A stretch of DNA of 53,946 nucleotides, taken from contig CAVPXC010000034.1 in the NCBI GenBank assembly GCA_963709505.1, forward strand, positions 1-53,946, in the 5' to 3' direction. The notes under the pieces were generated by a model. It ran no database searches. It was not told the DNA's origin and saw nothing but the letters and a program-made list of their open reading frames with translations. How positions within the stretch are numbered: position 1 is the stretch's first letter; every line of letters begins with the position of its first letter. Made by a program: the position numbers and the translations under genes. Shown one piece after another: positions 43,776 through 52,928 of this stretch. Source of the stretch: CAVPXC01 sp963709505 (GTDB lineage: Bacteria > Chloroflexota > Anaerolineae > JAAEKA01).

Positions 43776-43859
43776 GACTTCCGAGGTCTTCCGTGACTGC
43801 GGAAGTCTGGCGGTCATCGTTCGATTAGACCTCCGAGGTCACGGAAGATCTCGGAGGTC
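43776..43859. repeat. Palindromic repeat cluster, GACCTCCGAGGTC family
   Basis: Two hairpins of the same family as 290-401: arms 43776-43788/43794-43806 (two mismatches) and 43828-43840/43847-43859 (one mismatch). The second supplies the last codons and the TGA of the minus-strand gene ending at 43839. Confidence 0.82.
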
Positions 43860-44471
43860 GCGATTGGCAACGACGAGCGGAATAAAGTTGCGGCGTTCCG
43901 AAGTGCATGCCGCGATACTGACGTCGTCGACAAAGAAGTCGGTGGGGTTGGACCCATCGGTGCGCGCAAGCACCTGCAGGATCACGTCCTGTCCAGTGAA
44001 GGGGGTCAGATCGACGACAGCCTCGTCCCAGACATTTGGCTCCGCGTCGCTGTCTATTGTCAACAGCTCGGCGAGAAGGGTGTTATCCGGCCGGAGCAGT
44101 GAGAAGGTCATCCAGTCGAATGCGCCGCCGGTTTCGGCGGTAGCGATGGACCACCAGGCTCGAAGGGTAAGTGACGCTGCACCGGCCGGCAAGGCTACAG
44201 TCTGGCTGAGCCGGTCGTCGGCGTCGTCTACGCCGCCCAGGTACGCGCCCCAACTGCCTGTGAACGGGTTGAAGTTGCTGATCAGATTGTAGCCGCCGGC
44301 GCTGACTTGCGACCAGCCCTGACTGCCGGACTCGAAGCCGCCGTTGACAACCAGCTCACTGCAGTTTGTGGCTAGGGCCGTGCGGTGGGTTGAGTTCGTG
44401 CTCAGTCCGCCGGCCGTGGCTATCACGAGGGGAATGAGGAGCGCTGCGAGTTGAATTGACGTTAGCTGCAT
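43839..44471 (-). CDS. Secreted protein with jelly-roll-like domain
   Basis: 210 residues. Signal-like N-terminus MQLTSIQLAALLIPLVIATA, then NCSELVVNGGFESGSQGWSQ, the opening of carbohydrate-binding-like jelly-roll domains, with LSQTVALPAGAASLTLRAWW and VWDEAVVDLTPFTGQDVILQ. FFVDDVSI closes the domain. The end RRNFIPLVVANR resembles the short YLPLV-type C-terminal motif common on Chloroflexota secreted proteins. The final residues DLRDLP and the stop come from a palindromic repeat, as at the gene ending at 310. It lies between the DUF5667 and DUF5666 genes in the ECF cluster. Confidence 0.8.
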   Translation of the reverse strand: MQLTSIQLAALLIPLVIATAGGLSTNSTHRTALATNCSELVVNGGFESGSQGWSQVSAGGYNLISNFNPFTGSWGAYLGGVDDADDRLSQTVALPAGAASLTLRAWWSIATAETGGAFDWMTFSLLRPDNTLLAELLTIDSDAEPNVWDEAVVDLTPFTGQDVILQVLARTDGSNPTDFFVDDVSIAACTSERRNFIPLVVANRDLRDLP

Positions 44472-44495
44472 GGTTCACTTCCGTGTCTAACTGCC

Positions 44496-45725
44496 CTATT
44501 GGGTTCCGTGCGGTTGTGTGGGGCGCGGTGACGGCGCCGGGCCGCCCGGACCGGGGTCGAGAGTAGGCGTCGCTGCCGACGGTGGCCCGCTTGTGAGCGT
44601 CGGTCTCGGTGGCAGGGTTGGCTGCTGCCCAGGTGTCGACTCCGGCGTTTCGCTGGGCTGGAGCGTCTGTTGCGGTCGCGCGGTGGGCGATGGCCTGAGC
44701 GTGCGGCTGGGCAGCGGGGTAAGTGATGGCCTGGGCGTACGACTGGGCAACGCGGTAAGCGATGGCCTGGGCGTGCGGCTGGGCAGCGGGGTAAGTGATG
44801 GCCTGGGCGTGCGGCTGGGCAGCGGGGTAAGTGATGGCCTGGGCGTACGGCTGGGCAGCGGGGTAAGCGATGGCCTGGGCGTGCGGCTGGGCAGCGAGGT
44901 AAGTGATGGCCTGGGCGTATAGCTGGACCGTGCCGTTGTCGTCGCCGTATCTTTCCCTTGGGGTGCCAGACCGGCCCGCCGTTGCTGCGGGGGTGGAGGC
45001 TGTCCCAGGCGAAGCCGGGTGGCGACCTGCGTCATGCGACGGGCGACCTGCTGCAACCGATTTGCGACGGCGGGAGTCTCCGCGCGAGCCGCCAGCCGGA
45101 AGATGGCGGCGGCATGGCGCTCGATGCGCTCGGCGATGTGCGTACGTTCGATCTCCGGCAGATCAACGGCCCGGCGCGCGGCGGCCTCATCGCCGCGTAC
45201 CAACGCGGTCAAAGCGGCAGCTTCGACCCGCCGCGTAGTGCGGAGATGGCTCTCCAGGTCAGCCAATCGACGGTCAGCGATGCGTAACTCTGCGTCTACT
45301 CGACGGCCTGGCGAGGATTGCAGCGCAGCCGGCGCCCGCTCGGCTAGGACGCGCAGCGCGTAGCCGGAGTCGCCCGGCTGGCTCGCCAGTACGGTGGTTC
45401 CGGCCAGCGCCAGCACAAGCACCACTGCGATCGCAGCTACTGCCCGACCAAACGCCCATCCTGCGAGCCAACCTCGACGTTGACCACGGCCGGGCTTCGC
45501 CGTGCGAGCAGCCCGCCCGTGTGCAGCTTCTCGCACGGCGGCCCGTCCCTGGGCGTGCTGCCCGGCCGATAGACTCTGCCCGGCCAGGGGACGCAGACGA
45601 GCCGCAGCCGCCAACAGGGGAGCCAGCTCGCTTGCCTGGTCGGGATAGAGGGCCAGGCAGGCGGCGACGGTCTCTCCGGCTTGCAGCCGATGCAGGCATT
45701 CGTCCAGGATGGCGGACAGGGTCAT
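44496..45725 (-). CDS. DUF5667 membrane protein with Pro/Ser repeat tail
   Basis: 409 residues. The N-terminal cytoplasmic part (LSAILDECLHRLQAGETVAA, with CLALYPDQASELAPLLAAAA) has the usual start of DUF5667-type, anti-sigma-like proteins. One membrane helix follows (about 92-114), then an external alpha-helical DUF5667 domain (about 120-245, SGYALRVLAERAPAALQSSP). The tail carries six copies of a 12-residue repeat PRPSLTPLPSRT and more Pro/Thr sequence. GAGGAG precedes ATG 45725. It lies 73 bases after the ECF sigma gene and probably modulates that sigma factor (inference). Confidence 0.85.
   Translation of the reverse strand: MTLSAILDECLHRLQAGETVAACLALYPDQASELAPLLAAAARLRPLAGQSLSAGQHAQGRAAVREAAHGRAARTAKPGRGQRRGWLAGWAFGRAVAAIAVVLVLALAGTTVLASQPGDSGYALRVLAERAPAALQSSPGRRVDAELRIADRRLADLESHLRTTRRVEAAALTALVRGDEAAARRAVDLPEIERTHIAERIERHAAAIFRLAARAETPAVANRLQQVARRMTQVATRLRLGQPPPPQQRRAGLAPQGKDTATTTARSSYTPRPSLTSLPSRTPRPSLTPLPSRTPRPSLTPLPSRTPRPSLTPLPSRTPRPSLTALPSRTPRPSLTPLPSRTLRPSPTARPQQTLQPSETPESTPGQQPTLPPRPTLTSGPPSAATPTLDPGPGGPAPSPRPTQPHGTQ
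44698..44922. repeat. 36-bp in-gene tandem repeat
   Basis: About six near-identical 36-base units within the DUF5667 gene encode PRPSLTxLPSRT. Differences are few and mostly single bases, so copy number may vary between strains. Confidence 0.9.
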
Positions 45726-45798
45726 CGTGTTACTCCTCTGTGGCTGTCCACAGAAAAAACGTAGGGTTGCTCTGGTCTTGCGGAACAGTCGTTCCAGG

Positions 45799-46398
45799 TC
45801 ATGGTCCGACAGGTTCTCCGCGCCCCTTCGGCGTCAGCAGGCGGCCGAGGGTGCGCAGTGCACGGTGTTGGAGGGATTTGACAGCGCCTTCGCTCTTGCC
45901 CAGCCAGGCTGCGATCTCGGCGTTGCTCATCTCCTCGGTGAATTTGCCGACGAGCACCAGGCGCTGGTCCTCGCTCAAACTATCCAGGGCCAACGCCAGC
46001 TCGCCCATCGACTCCTCATGTTGCACCGTCTGAGCCGGGTCGGCGCGGGACGCCGGCGCCGGCCAATCCGGGTTGAGCTCGATTTGGGGGAGGCGCTGGC
46101 GAGTGCGGTGGGTGTCGGTCATCAGGTTGGCGGCGATTCGATACAGCCATGCGCTGGCCGATGCGGCTGGCCGGCTGCGGTTCAGTCGAAAGCCATCCAT
46201 GTGTTGGATCACTCGCACGAACACCTCGGTGGTCAGATCCGCTGCGGTCTCGCCGTCCCCGGTACGCGCCAGCAGATAGCGATAGAGGCGGTCGGCGTAG
46301 AGCTCATAAAGCTGCTCCAACGCCGCGGCCTCCCCGCGTTGACAGCGGGGTACCAGGGACAGGATCTCTTCGTCGGTGATCGGCGGGTGCATGGCCAT
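45799..46398 (-). CDS. ECF-type RNA polymerase sigma factor
   Basis: 199 residues. Sigma region 2 is LEQLYELYADRLYRYLLART and AADLTTEVFVRVIQHMDGF, with ASAWLYRIAANLMTDTHRTR. Region 4 is LDSLSEDQRLVLVGKFTEEM followed by SNAEIAAWLGKSEGAVKSLQ and HRALRTLGRLL. The start at 46398 (MAMHPPITDEE) is uncertain because no strong ribosome site is seen; 46392 or 46455 are alternatives. It heads a minus-strand cluster with a DUF5667 membrane protein, a secreted protein and a DUF5666 protein, a common layout in Chloroflexota that suggests envelope-stress or surface control. Confidence 0.9.
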   Translation of the reverse strand: MAMHPPITDEEILSLVPRCQRGEAAALEQLYELYADRLYRYLLARTGDGETAADLTTEVFVRVIQHMDGFRLNRSRPAASASAWLYRIAANLMTDTHRTRQRLPQIELNPDWPAPASRADPAQTVQHEESMGELALALDSLSEDQRLVLVGKFTEEMSNAEIAAWLGKSEGAVKSLQHRALRTLGRLLTPKGRGEPVGP

Positions 46399-46561
46399 GT
46401 CTACTGAGATCAACGGGGAAAGGGCTGGGAGGATACGGGGGAGGGGGCATCCCATTAGTGACGAGGTTCACATTTCCCAATTGGCGCTGCAACCTGCAAC
46501 CGTTCCTACACACGCAAGACTCGCGGCTTAATAGGGTTGTCTAATAAAAGCATTCAATACC

Positions 46562-46590
46562 TTGACAAAAACTGAACCACCTGCTACAAT
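46562..46590 (+). promoter_or_regulatory. Promoter of the ABC exporter genes
   Basis: TTGACA (46562-46567), 17-base spacer, TACAAT (46585-46590), 78 bases before the ATP-binding gene. Confidence 0.75.
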
Positions 46591-46668
46591 GGTATTCATA
46601 AGGTTTAGCCAACGCCGATTGACGAAGATACCGGTCGGCCAAAGCATTCTACACAGGAGAAAAGAAAT

Positions 46669-47673
<1,005 letters not shown>

Positions 47674-47769
47674 CCCACACACAAACGGCAGTGGACACGG
47701 ATCAGCACACAGAGAAAAAAGAGCCGCCGCCTGATCCGTGCGCTTGCCGAAAAACGAGAGGACCCACTC

Positions 47770-48600
47770 ATGACTACTGCTGAAATGACTTCACGACCTG
47801 TCACCGCACCGATGGCGCAGCCCAAGGCGTCCTGGCTGTCCCAGGTATTCCTGTTCACGCGTCGCAATCTGGTGACGATCACCCGCACGCCCGAGGCGCT
47901 GATCCCGCCCATCTTGATCAGCGTGTTCTTCCTGGTGATCTATCAATCTACCCTTGGTACGGCCGCGGGCTTTATCCCGGGCTTGAGCGGAAAGGGCTAT
48001 CTTGGCTTTATCCTGCCGCTATCGATCGTCAGCTCGGCGCTAGCCGGCGCGGGTATCGCGGCGCAGAACCTGGTCAAGGACCTTGAGAGCGGCTATTTCG
48101 ACAAGCTGCTGCTGACGCCCTCGAGCCGCACGGCCCTGCTGCTTGGCCCCATCCTAGCCGGCGCGCTGATCCTCGGCGTGCAGGCCGCCATCGTGATCGG
48201 CGTTGGCCTGCTGTTGGGCCTGCAACCAGCCACCGGCCTGCCCGGCCTGCTGGCGGTGATGGGCCTGGCGATATTGCTGGGCACCGGCTTCGCCGGTTTC
48301 ACGGTCTCGGCGGCCCTGGGCACCGGCAGTGCCGCGGCAACGCAGAGCGCGGGCTTCCTGTTCTTCCCGTTGACCTTCCTGACCGCCAGTTTTGTGCCGT
48401 TGGCGCTGTTGAGCGGTTGGTTGAAGACCGCCGCCCAGCTCAATCCGATCACCTACGTGCTCGAGGGCATGCGCTCGCTCATGCTCACCGGCTGGAGTAC
48501 CGCCGATCTGTGGCCCGCGGTGGCAGCGTGTCTCATCTTAGCCGTGGCGATGTACGCCTTGGCTGGGTACGCGCTGCGGGTGCGCACGCGGCGCAAGTAG
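47770..48600 (+). CDS. ABC-2 type permease, DrrB type
   Basis: 276 residues with six membrane helices and an N-terminal cytoplasmic stretch ending in FTRRNLVTITRTPEALIPPI, typical of ABC-2 exporters. The conserved block after helix 5 is FLTASFVPLALLSGWLKTAA with QLNPITYVLEGMRSLM. It partners the ATPase at 46669. A strong terminator follows. The substrate is unknown; distance from the lipoprotein operons argues against a direct link. Confidence 0.93.
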   Translation: MTTAEMTSRPVTAPMAQPKASWLSQVFLFTRRNLVTITRTPEALIPPILISVFFLVIYQSTLGTAAGFIPGLSGKGYLGFILPLSIVSSALAGAGIAAQNLVKDLESGYFDKLLLTPSSRTALLLGPILAGALILGVQAAIVIGVGLLLGLQPATGLPGLLAVMGLAILLGTGFAGFTVSAALGTGSAAATQSAGFLFFPLTFLTASFVPLALLSGWLKTAAQLNPITYVLEGMRSLMLTGWSTADLWPAVAACLILAVAMYALAGYALRVRTRRK

Positions 48601-48628
48601 ACACAGCGTAGAAGTCGACTATCATTCA

Positions 48629-48661
48629 AGGAGCAGGCGTTCGATCGACGCCTGCTCCTTT
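48629..48661 (+). terminator. Terminator of the ABC exporter operon
   Basis: Stem AAGGAGCAGGCGT pairs with ACGCCTGCTCCTT around a 7-base loop, followed by TC-rich sequence. Confidence 0.85.
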
Positions 48662-48958
48662 CGCTATGTTTCGCAAGCTACAGGTGCACTCTTTTCAGTC
48701 GTCTTGCCCAGGCCCTCTTTGATCACATGCCCGCGTCTATTTTACCCGTCATGCCCGCGGTTCCCGTTTTCATGGGAATCACGGCGGGTATCCATCTGGC
48801 GTGCTTACGTCAACAAGCTGCGCAGATGGCTCTTGCTTCAGTGGTAGTAACGGCGAAGACGGGGCGCGTCGCTGATCGAGCGTAATGTACGACCCGCTCG
48901 GCGGGGACGCCTCGCTGATCAATCGTGAAGGAGGTGCCTCGCTGATGCGTTGGACGCA
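48662..48958. other. Intergenic region with decayed repeats
   Basis: No gene is supported here. It holds a degenerate copy of the ATTCCCGCG-type repeat (about 48746-48800, with GGGTATCCATCTGG) and three short echoes of GCCTCGCTGATC-like sequence (about 48867-48953). The small frames present look random. Confidence 0.5.
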
Positions 48959-48987
48959 TTGACCTGCGGTGTCTTTTCTGATATAGT
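48959..48987 (+). promoter_or_regulatory. Promoter of the esterase gene
   Basis: TTGACC (48959-48964), 17-base spacer, TATAGT (48982-48987), 70 bases before the esterase start. Confidence 0.65.
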
Positions 48988-49056
48988 ACAGATAAGGACT
49001 CATCTGATTCATCGTGGCAACCAGGGATCAGTGATCGGCTGTTCAAGGAGAAAACG

Positions 49057-49857
49057 ATGACCCGCCATTCCCATTTAGACCCAAATAGTTTCTTCCTCCA
49101 GGGCGGCCCGACAGGCGTGCTGCTGATCCACGGCTTCACCGGCGCGCCGACGGAGATGCGCCTGCTGGGCGACTATCTGCATGAACACGGCCTGAGCGTT
49201 TCCGCCCCGCTGCTGCCAGGACACGGCACGACCGTCGAGGAGATGAACCGCTGCAAATGGACCGACTGGACCGGCAGCGTCGAACGAGCCTTTGCCGAGC
49301 TGCGAGAACGCTGCGCTACGGTCTTCGTCGGCGGCCTATCGATGGGCTCGCTGCTGACCCTCTACCTCGCCGCGCATCACCCCGACCTGCCGGGCGTCGT
49401 GCTTTACTCGCCCGCGCTCAAAATCGGCGACCGGCGGCTGGCCCTGACCCCGCTGGCGAAGTACGTCGTCCGCACCCTGCCCAAGGACGTCAACGGTGAT
49501 TCCGACCTGACGGACCCCGAAGCCCGGCAGCGCCTGTGGAGCTACGACGAGAACCCGGTGGCCGCCGCAGCCGAGCTGATGGCGTTGCGCCGCGAGGTAC
49601 AGCGGCTGATGCCACGAGTCACCTGCCCGCTGCTGATCATCCACAGCACGCTCGATCGCTCGATCCACCCCGACAGCGCCCGGTTGACCTATGAGCTGGC
49701 CGGGACCCCTGCGGCCGGCAAGCAGCTGGTCACCCTGCACAACTCGGGGCACAACTTGGGTGTCGACAGCGAATGGGAGCTCGTGGCAGAGACAACGCTG
49801 CAGTTCATCTTGCAGGGCTCGAACGTCTCCGCCGCCCAGGCGGAAGGCCGCCTCTGA
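49057..49857 (+). CDS. Alpha/beta hydrolase, Est30/monoacylglycerol lipase-like
   Basis: 266 residues. GPTGVLLIHGFTGAPTEMRL gives the oxyanion HGFTG, FVGGLSMGSLLTLYLA the nucleophile GLSMG, LLIIHSTLDRSIHPDSA the Asp, and LHNSGHNLGVDSEWELVAE the catalytic His. This matches thermophilic carboxylesterase Est30 and related serine hydrolases that act on short to medium acyl esters. No signal peptide, so cytoplasmic. AAGGAG precedes the ATG. The gene is intact. Its TGA stop (49855-49857) lies within a repeat of the 13772-13844 family. Confidence 0.92.
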   Translation: MTRHSHLDPNSFFLQGGPTGVLLIHGFTGAPTEMRLLGDYLHEHGLSVSAPLLPGHGTTVEEMNRCKWTDWTGSVERAFAELRERCATVFVGGLSMGSLLTLYLAAHHPDLPGVVLYSPALKIGDRRLALTPLAKYVVRTLPKDVNGDSDLTDPEARQRLWSYDENPVAAAAELMALRREVQRLMPRVTCPLLIIHSTLDRSIHPDSARLTYELAGTPAAGKQLVTLHNSGHNLGVDSEWELVAETTLQFILQGSNVSAAQAEGRL

Positions 49858-49885
49858 TCCGCGCCTCCGCCAGTCCGCGGTTCTT
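49852..49885. repeat. Half-palindrome at esterase stop
   Basis: CTCTGATCCGCGC, then CTCCGCCAGTCCGCGGTTCT, matches the right arm of the palindrome at 13772-13844 with several changes. The esterase stop TGA is inside it. Confidence 0.65.
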
Positions 49886-50024
49886 GCATCCTCTGATCCG
49901 AACAGATCGACCTGCCTTGGTTGACCTTCTCGACCTCCTGTGCTACCATCGCCTCCATCGGTTGCGTCGTGGTTCTGGGTGACCGGCGTCAGTGATTCGC
50001 ACAACTCACACAGGAGATACGGCT

Positions 50025-50741
50025 GTGTGTTTTTCCATCAACCATGCTTTGCTTGCCCAGGCCCGCGAGAAACTGTCCGGCCGGACGCTGGTTTGGATCG
50101 TCGGCGGAGCGGGCTCCGGCAAGACAACGCTTTGCCAGGCTCTTTCGGCCAGGGTGGGGCTTCCGGTCTACGACATGGATGCCCACATCTACGGATCCTA
50201 CCACGGCCGATTCAGCCCCACGAGGCATCCTGTCAACACCATGTGGTCGGCCGCGCCGGACGGATTGGCCTGGCTGCTCGATCTATCTTGGGATGAGTTT
50301 GATGGCTTCAACCGGGCGGCGCTGCCTGAGTACCTCGATCTGCTGGGCGAAGATCTTGACGAGTTCGAGCCGGGCACCATGATGCTCGTCGACGGCGGTA
50401 TATGCAACCCTGGTTTGCTCGCACAGGTCCTTCCCGCCCGCCAGATCGTCTGTTTGGCGGCTCCTGGGCTGTCGAGTGCGACGATCTGGGAGCAGAACGC
50501 CGAGCGGGTGGCTATGAAGGAAGCCCTTGCTCATCTGCCGAACCCCGAAGCGTCGTGGCGTACCTTCCTGGACTTCGACACCCGGATCACGCAGACGATT
50601 CTGGACGAGTGCCGGCAAAGCGGCATCTCGATCTACCTGCGGGATGACACGACTTCGGTCGGGGAATTGGCCCGGAGAATTGTGAATTGTGAATTGTCAA
50701 TAGTCAATTGTCAATTTCCGGAACTCCGGATCCGTCATTGA
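50025..50741 (+). CDS. P-loop NTPase, AAA/kinase-like, unknown substrate
   Basis: 238 residues. The start GTG 50025 has AGGAG eight bases upstream; an earlier GTG at 49992 lacks one. TLVWIVGGAGSGKTTLCQAL is a clear Walker A (GGAGSGKT). LPVYDMDAHIYGSYHGRF and GTMMLVDGGICNPGLLAQVL, then IVCLAAPG, resemble nucleoside-kinase-like folds that phosphorylate or handle small molecules. I cannot place it more exactly. The last 20 residues (IVNCELSIVNCQFPELRIRH) are encoded by a heptamer array, so the native C-terminus has been extended or replaced. Confidence 0.75.
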   Translation: MCFSINHALLAQAREKLSGRTLVWIVGGAGSGKTTLCQALSARVGLPVYDMDAHIYGSYHGRFSPTRHPVNTMWSAAPDGLAWLLDLSWDEFDGFNRAALPEYLDLLGEDLDEFEPGTMMLVDGGICNPGLLAQVLPARQIVCLAAPGLSSATIWEQNAERVAMKEALAHLPNPEASWRTFLDFDTRITQTILDECRQSGISIYLRDDTTSVGELARRIVNCELSIVNCQFPELRIRH

Positions 50742-50771
50742 CAATTGACAATTGACAATTCACAATTCACA
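50677..50771 (+). repeat. Heptamer array 7, GAATTGT/CAATTGT, inverted halves
   Basis: Left half: GAATTGT three times, CAATAGT, CAATTGT and a partial unit (50677-50717). Right half: ATTGACA three times, ATTCACA twice (50737-50771). The halves are near-perfect complements around a spacer containing CCGGAACTCCGG, so a 35-40 bp cruciform can form. It encodes the end and TGA (50739-50741) of the P-loop gene. Confidence 0.92.
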
Positions 50772-50810
50772 ATTTTCTCCCTTCTCCCTTCTCCGAAGGA
50801 ACCCTTGCAT

Positions 50811-51971
50811 ATGTCCAACACCACAGACGTTCTCATCATAGGCGGCGGCGTTCAGGGCGCGAGCTTGGCCTTTCACCTGGCGCAGCGCGGCGTTAGCGTG
50901 ATTGTGTTCGAAAAGAAATTCGTCGGCGCGGGCGCTACGGGGCGCTCGAGCGGGCTGGTGCGCATGCACTACGACACCGAAATCGACGCGCGGCTGGCAT
51001 GGGAGTCGTTCCAGTATTTTCGAGACTGGAACGAACGGGTCGGCGGCGAGTGCGGCTTTACCCGCACCGGCTTTGTCCAGATCGTCAGCCGGGAGCAGGA
51101 GGCGAAGCTCAGGACCAATGTCGCCATGCACCAACGCATCGGGATTCCTTCACTTGTCATAATGGCGGATGACGTGAAACGGCTCGCACCGTCCTTTGCC
51201 ACCGGCGATTTCGACTTCGCCGCCTACGAGCCGGAATCGGGCTACGCCATGCCTAGCGACACCGCCAATTCGCTGATGACTGCCGCCCGTGAACGGGGCG
51301 CGCGGCTGGTGCAGGGATGCGAGGTGACCGGGATCGACATGGCGGGTGGAAGGGTGACAGGCGTGTCGACCACGCAGGGCGCTTTCTCCGCTCCGGTCGT
51401 AGTCAACGCAGCGGGTCCGTGGGCTTCGCAGATCAATGCGCTTGCCGGGCTGGACCTACCCATTGACACCTGGCGGCACGACACGATGTTCGTGGTGCGT
51501 CCGGCCGAGATCGGCCCGTCGCACCCGACCGTGATCGATTTCCCCAGGGACATGTACTTCCGGCCTGAAGGCGGGCTGACGCTGGTGGGCCTGGAAGACG
51601 GCAACCCGCTGGGCGAGTCGCCCGAGAACGACACCGATCATGCCCAGGCAGGCTTCGTGGAGCGCGCGATCGACAGGATTTGCCTGCGGGTGCCGGCGAT
51701 GGAGCGTGGCGATCTGCAAAGCGCACACGGCGGCTACGATGGCATCACCCCTGACCAGCATCCGATCCTTGGCGCGGCGGGGCCGGATGGCTTCTATCTG
51801 GATTGCGGCCACAGCGGCACAGGCTTCAAGACCGCGCCGGCTGTCGGCCTGTGCATGGCCGAGCTGATCCTCGACGGTCAGGCGAGGACGGTGGACATCT
51901 CGCCGTACGCGCCTGGCCGTTTTGCCGAGGGAAGGTTGGTCAAGGGGAATTACGACAATATTTGGAAGTGA
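50811..51971 (+). CDS. FAD-dependent oxidoreductase, DAO family
   Basis: 386 residues from ATG 50811 (GAAGGA upstream). The FAD-binding Rossmann motif VLIIGGGVQGASLAFHLAQR is at the start, followed by GVSVIVFEKKFVGAGATGRS and the DAO-type VVNAAGPWASQINALAGLDL. The C-terminal part has DQHPILGAAGPDGFYLDCGH and SGTGFKTAPAVGLCMAELIL, the flavin-closing motif of sarcosine/glycine oxidase-like enzymes. It should oxidise a secondary or primary amine of an amino acid derivative. An in-frame start at 50745 lies inside the heptamer array and is rejected. No glycine or sarcosine genes lie nearby. Confidence 0.92.
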   Translation: MSNTTDVLIIGGGVQGASLAFHLAQRGVSVIVFEKKFVGAGATGRSSGLVRMHYDTEIDARLAWESFQYFRDWNERVGGECGFTRTGFVQIVSREQEAKLRTNVAMHQRIGIPSLVIMADDVKRLAPSFATGDFDFAAYEPESGYAMPSDTANSLMTAARERGARLVQGCEVTGIDMAGGRVTGVSTTQGAFSAPVVVNAAGPWASQINALAGLDLPIDTWRHDTMFVVRPAEIGPSHPTVIDFPRDMYFRPEGGLTLVGLEDGNPLGESPENDTDHAQAGFVERAIDRICLRVPAMERGDLQSAHGGYDGITPDQHPILGAAGPDGFYLDCGHSGTGFKTAPAVGLCMAELILDGQARTVDISPYAPGRFAEGRLVKGNYDNIWK

Positions 51972-52022
51972 GAAACGCGAGTCATCCCGAATTTTCGTGA
52001 AGCTACACGTGGTGCCACACTA

Positions 52023-52150
52023 CCGTCATTCCCGCGCACGCGGGAATCCATCTGGCTGGCGCTTGATACGAGAACACCGGATGGATTCCCGCGTGCGCGG
52101 GAATGACGGTGCGGGCGGCATCTTCTTTAGGACTCGGGATGGCTCATGTC
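52023..52150. repeat. ATTCCCGCG paired repeat element
   Basis: Two ATTCCCGCG...CGCGGGAAT hairpins face each other: CATTCCCGCGCACGCGGGAA near 52027 and ATTCCCGCGTGCGCGGGAAT near 52084, each flanked by CATCTGG or its complement. The right half plus about 45 bases of tail recurs at 14190-14262. This is a widespread kind of bacterial extragenic palindrome. Confidence 0.75.
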
Positions 52151-52177
52151 TAAAGATCAAGAGTGAGTAGTTAGAGA

Positions 52178-52209
52178 GATCGGTCCGGTCGCCGAAGACC
52201 GGACCGATC
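52178..52209. terminator. Hairpin GATCGGTCCGGTC
   Basis: Perfect 13-base arms (52178-52190 and 52197-52209) with a 6-base loop, between the oxidoreductase and the GNAT gene. It has a short TTG tail, so it is a weak terminator or a repeat. Confidence 0.6.
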
Positions 52210-52229
52210 TTGAAATCAACGAAACCAGC

Positions 52230-52806
52230 ATGTCCCAAATTACCATACGCGAACTCTCCCCCGATCTCCTGCCAGACTGGCTGGCCTTCTTCGATCGTGA
52301 CGCCTTCGCCGACAACCCGGATTGGGCGTCGTGCTATTGCCACTTCTTTCACGCGGATTCTGACGAGAAACCCTTTGATGACTGGTCAAGCCCGGAGAAC
52401 CGGGTCGCCGCCTGCGGGCTGATTGCCGCGGCACGCATGAAGGGATACCTGGCCTATTCGGACAGCAAACCAGTTGGCTGGTGCCAAGCCGCGCCGCGTT
52501 TGCTGATCCCCAACCTGCAAAAGGACGAGAGCCTGGCCGTGGATGACCTGGACCGGGTGGGCGCGGTGGTCTGCTTTACGATCGCCGAGCCGTATCGCAG
52601 GCGTGGAATCGCCGGCGTCGCTGCTCGAGGCCGCCTGCGACGGTTTTCGCGCCCAAGGTCTGGCCGTCGCCGAGGCCTACCCGCGCACAAACGCCACCGA
52701 TGATGCGCATAACTACCACGGGCCGCTCGCGCTCTATCTTCAGGCTGGGTTCAGGGTGTTTAGGGAGTGCGAGGGCTTTGTGATCGTCAGGAAAGACCTG
52801 GGCTGA
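52230..52806 (+). CDS. GNAT family N-acetyltransferase, one frame break
   Basis: About 191 residues. ITIRELSPDLLPDWLAFFDR opens a GNAT domain. The acetyl-CoA site is VVCFTIAEPYRRRGIAG followed, after a break near 52617 (extra G), by SLLEAACDGFRAQGLAVAEA. NYHGPLALYLQAGFRVFREC is the C-terminal GNAT strand region. The substrate is not predictable; the N-terminal DNPDWASCYCHFFH phrase is common in a subfamily of uncharacterised GNATs. The stop lies at the beginning of a repeat. Confidence 0.85.
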
Positions 52807-52876
52807 GAACCGCGGACTTGCGGAGGCGCGGACCAGAGCGGAACCGCGGACTTGCGGAACCGTGGACCAGAGCGGA
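52804..52876. repeat. Tandem half-palindromes at GNAT stop
   Basis: Two consecutive units (GAACCGCGGACTTGCGGAGG and GAACCGCGGACTTGCGGAAC), each followed by GACCAGAGCGG, resemble the left arm of 13772-13844. The first overlaps the stop codon of the GNAT gene. Confidence 0.7.
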
Positions 52877-52928
52877 GGCGGATCTGTGCGCAGCTTCCTC
52901 AATAGACTGCCCACGGGTGAGTGATTCT

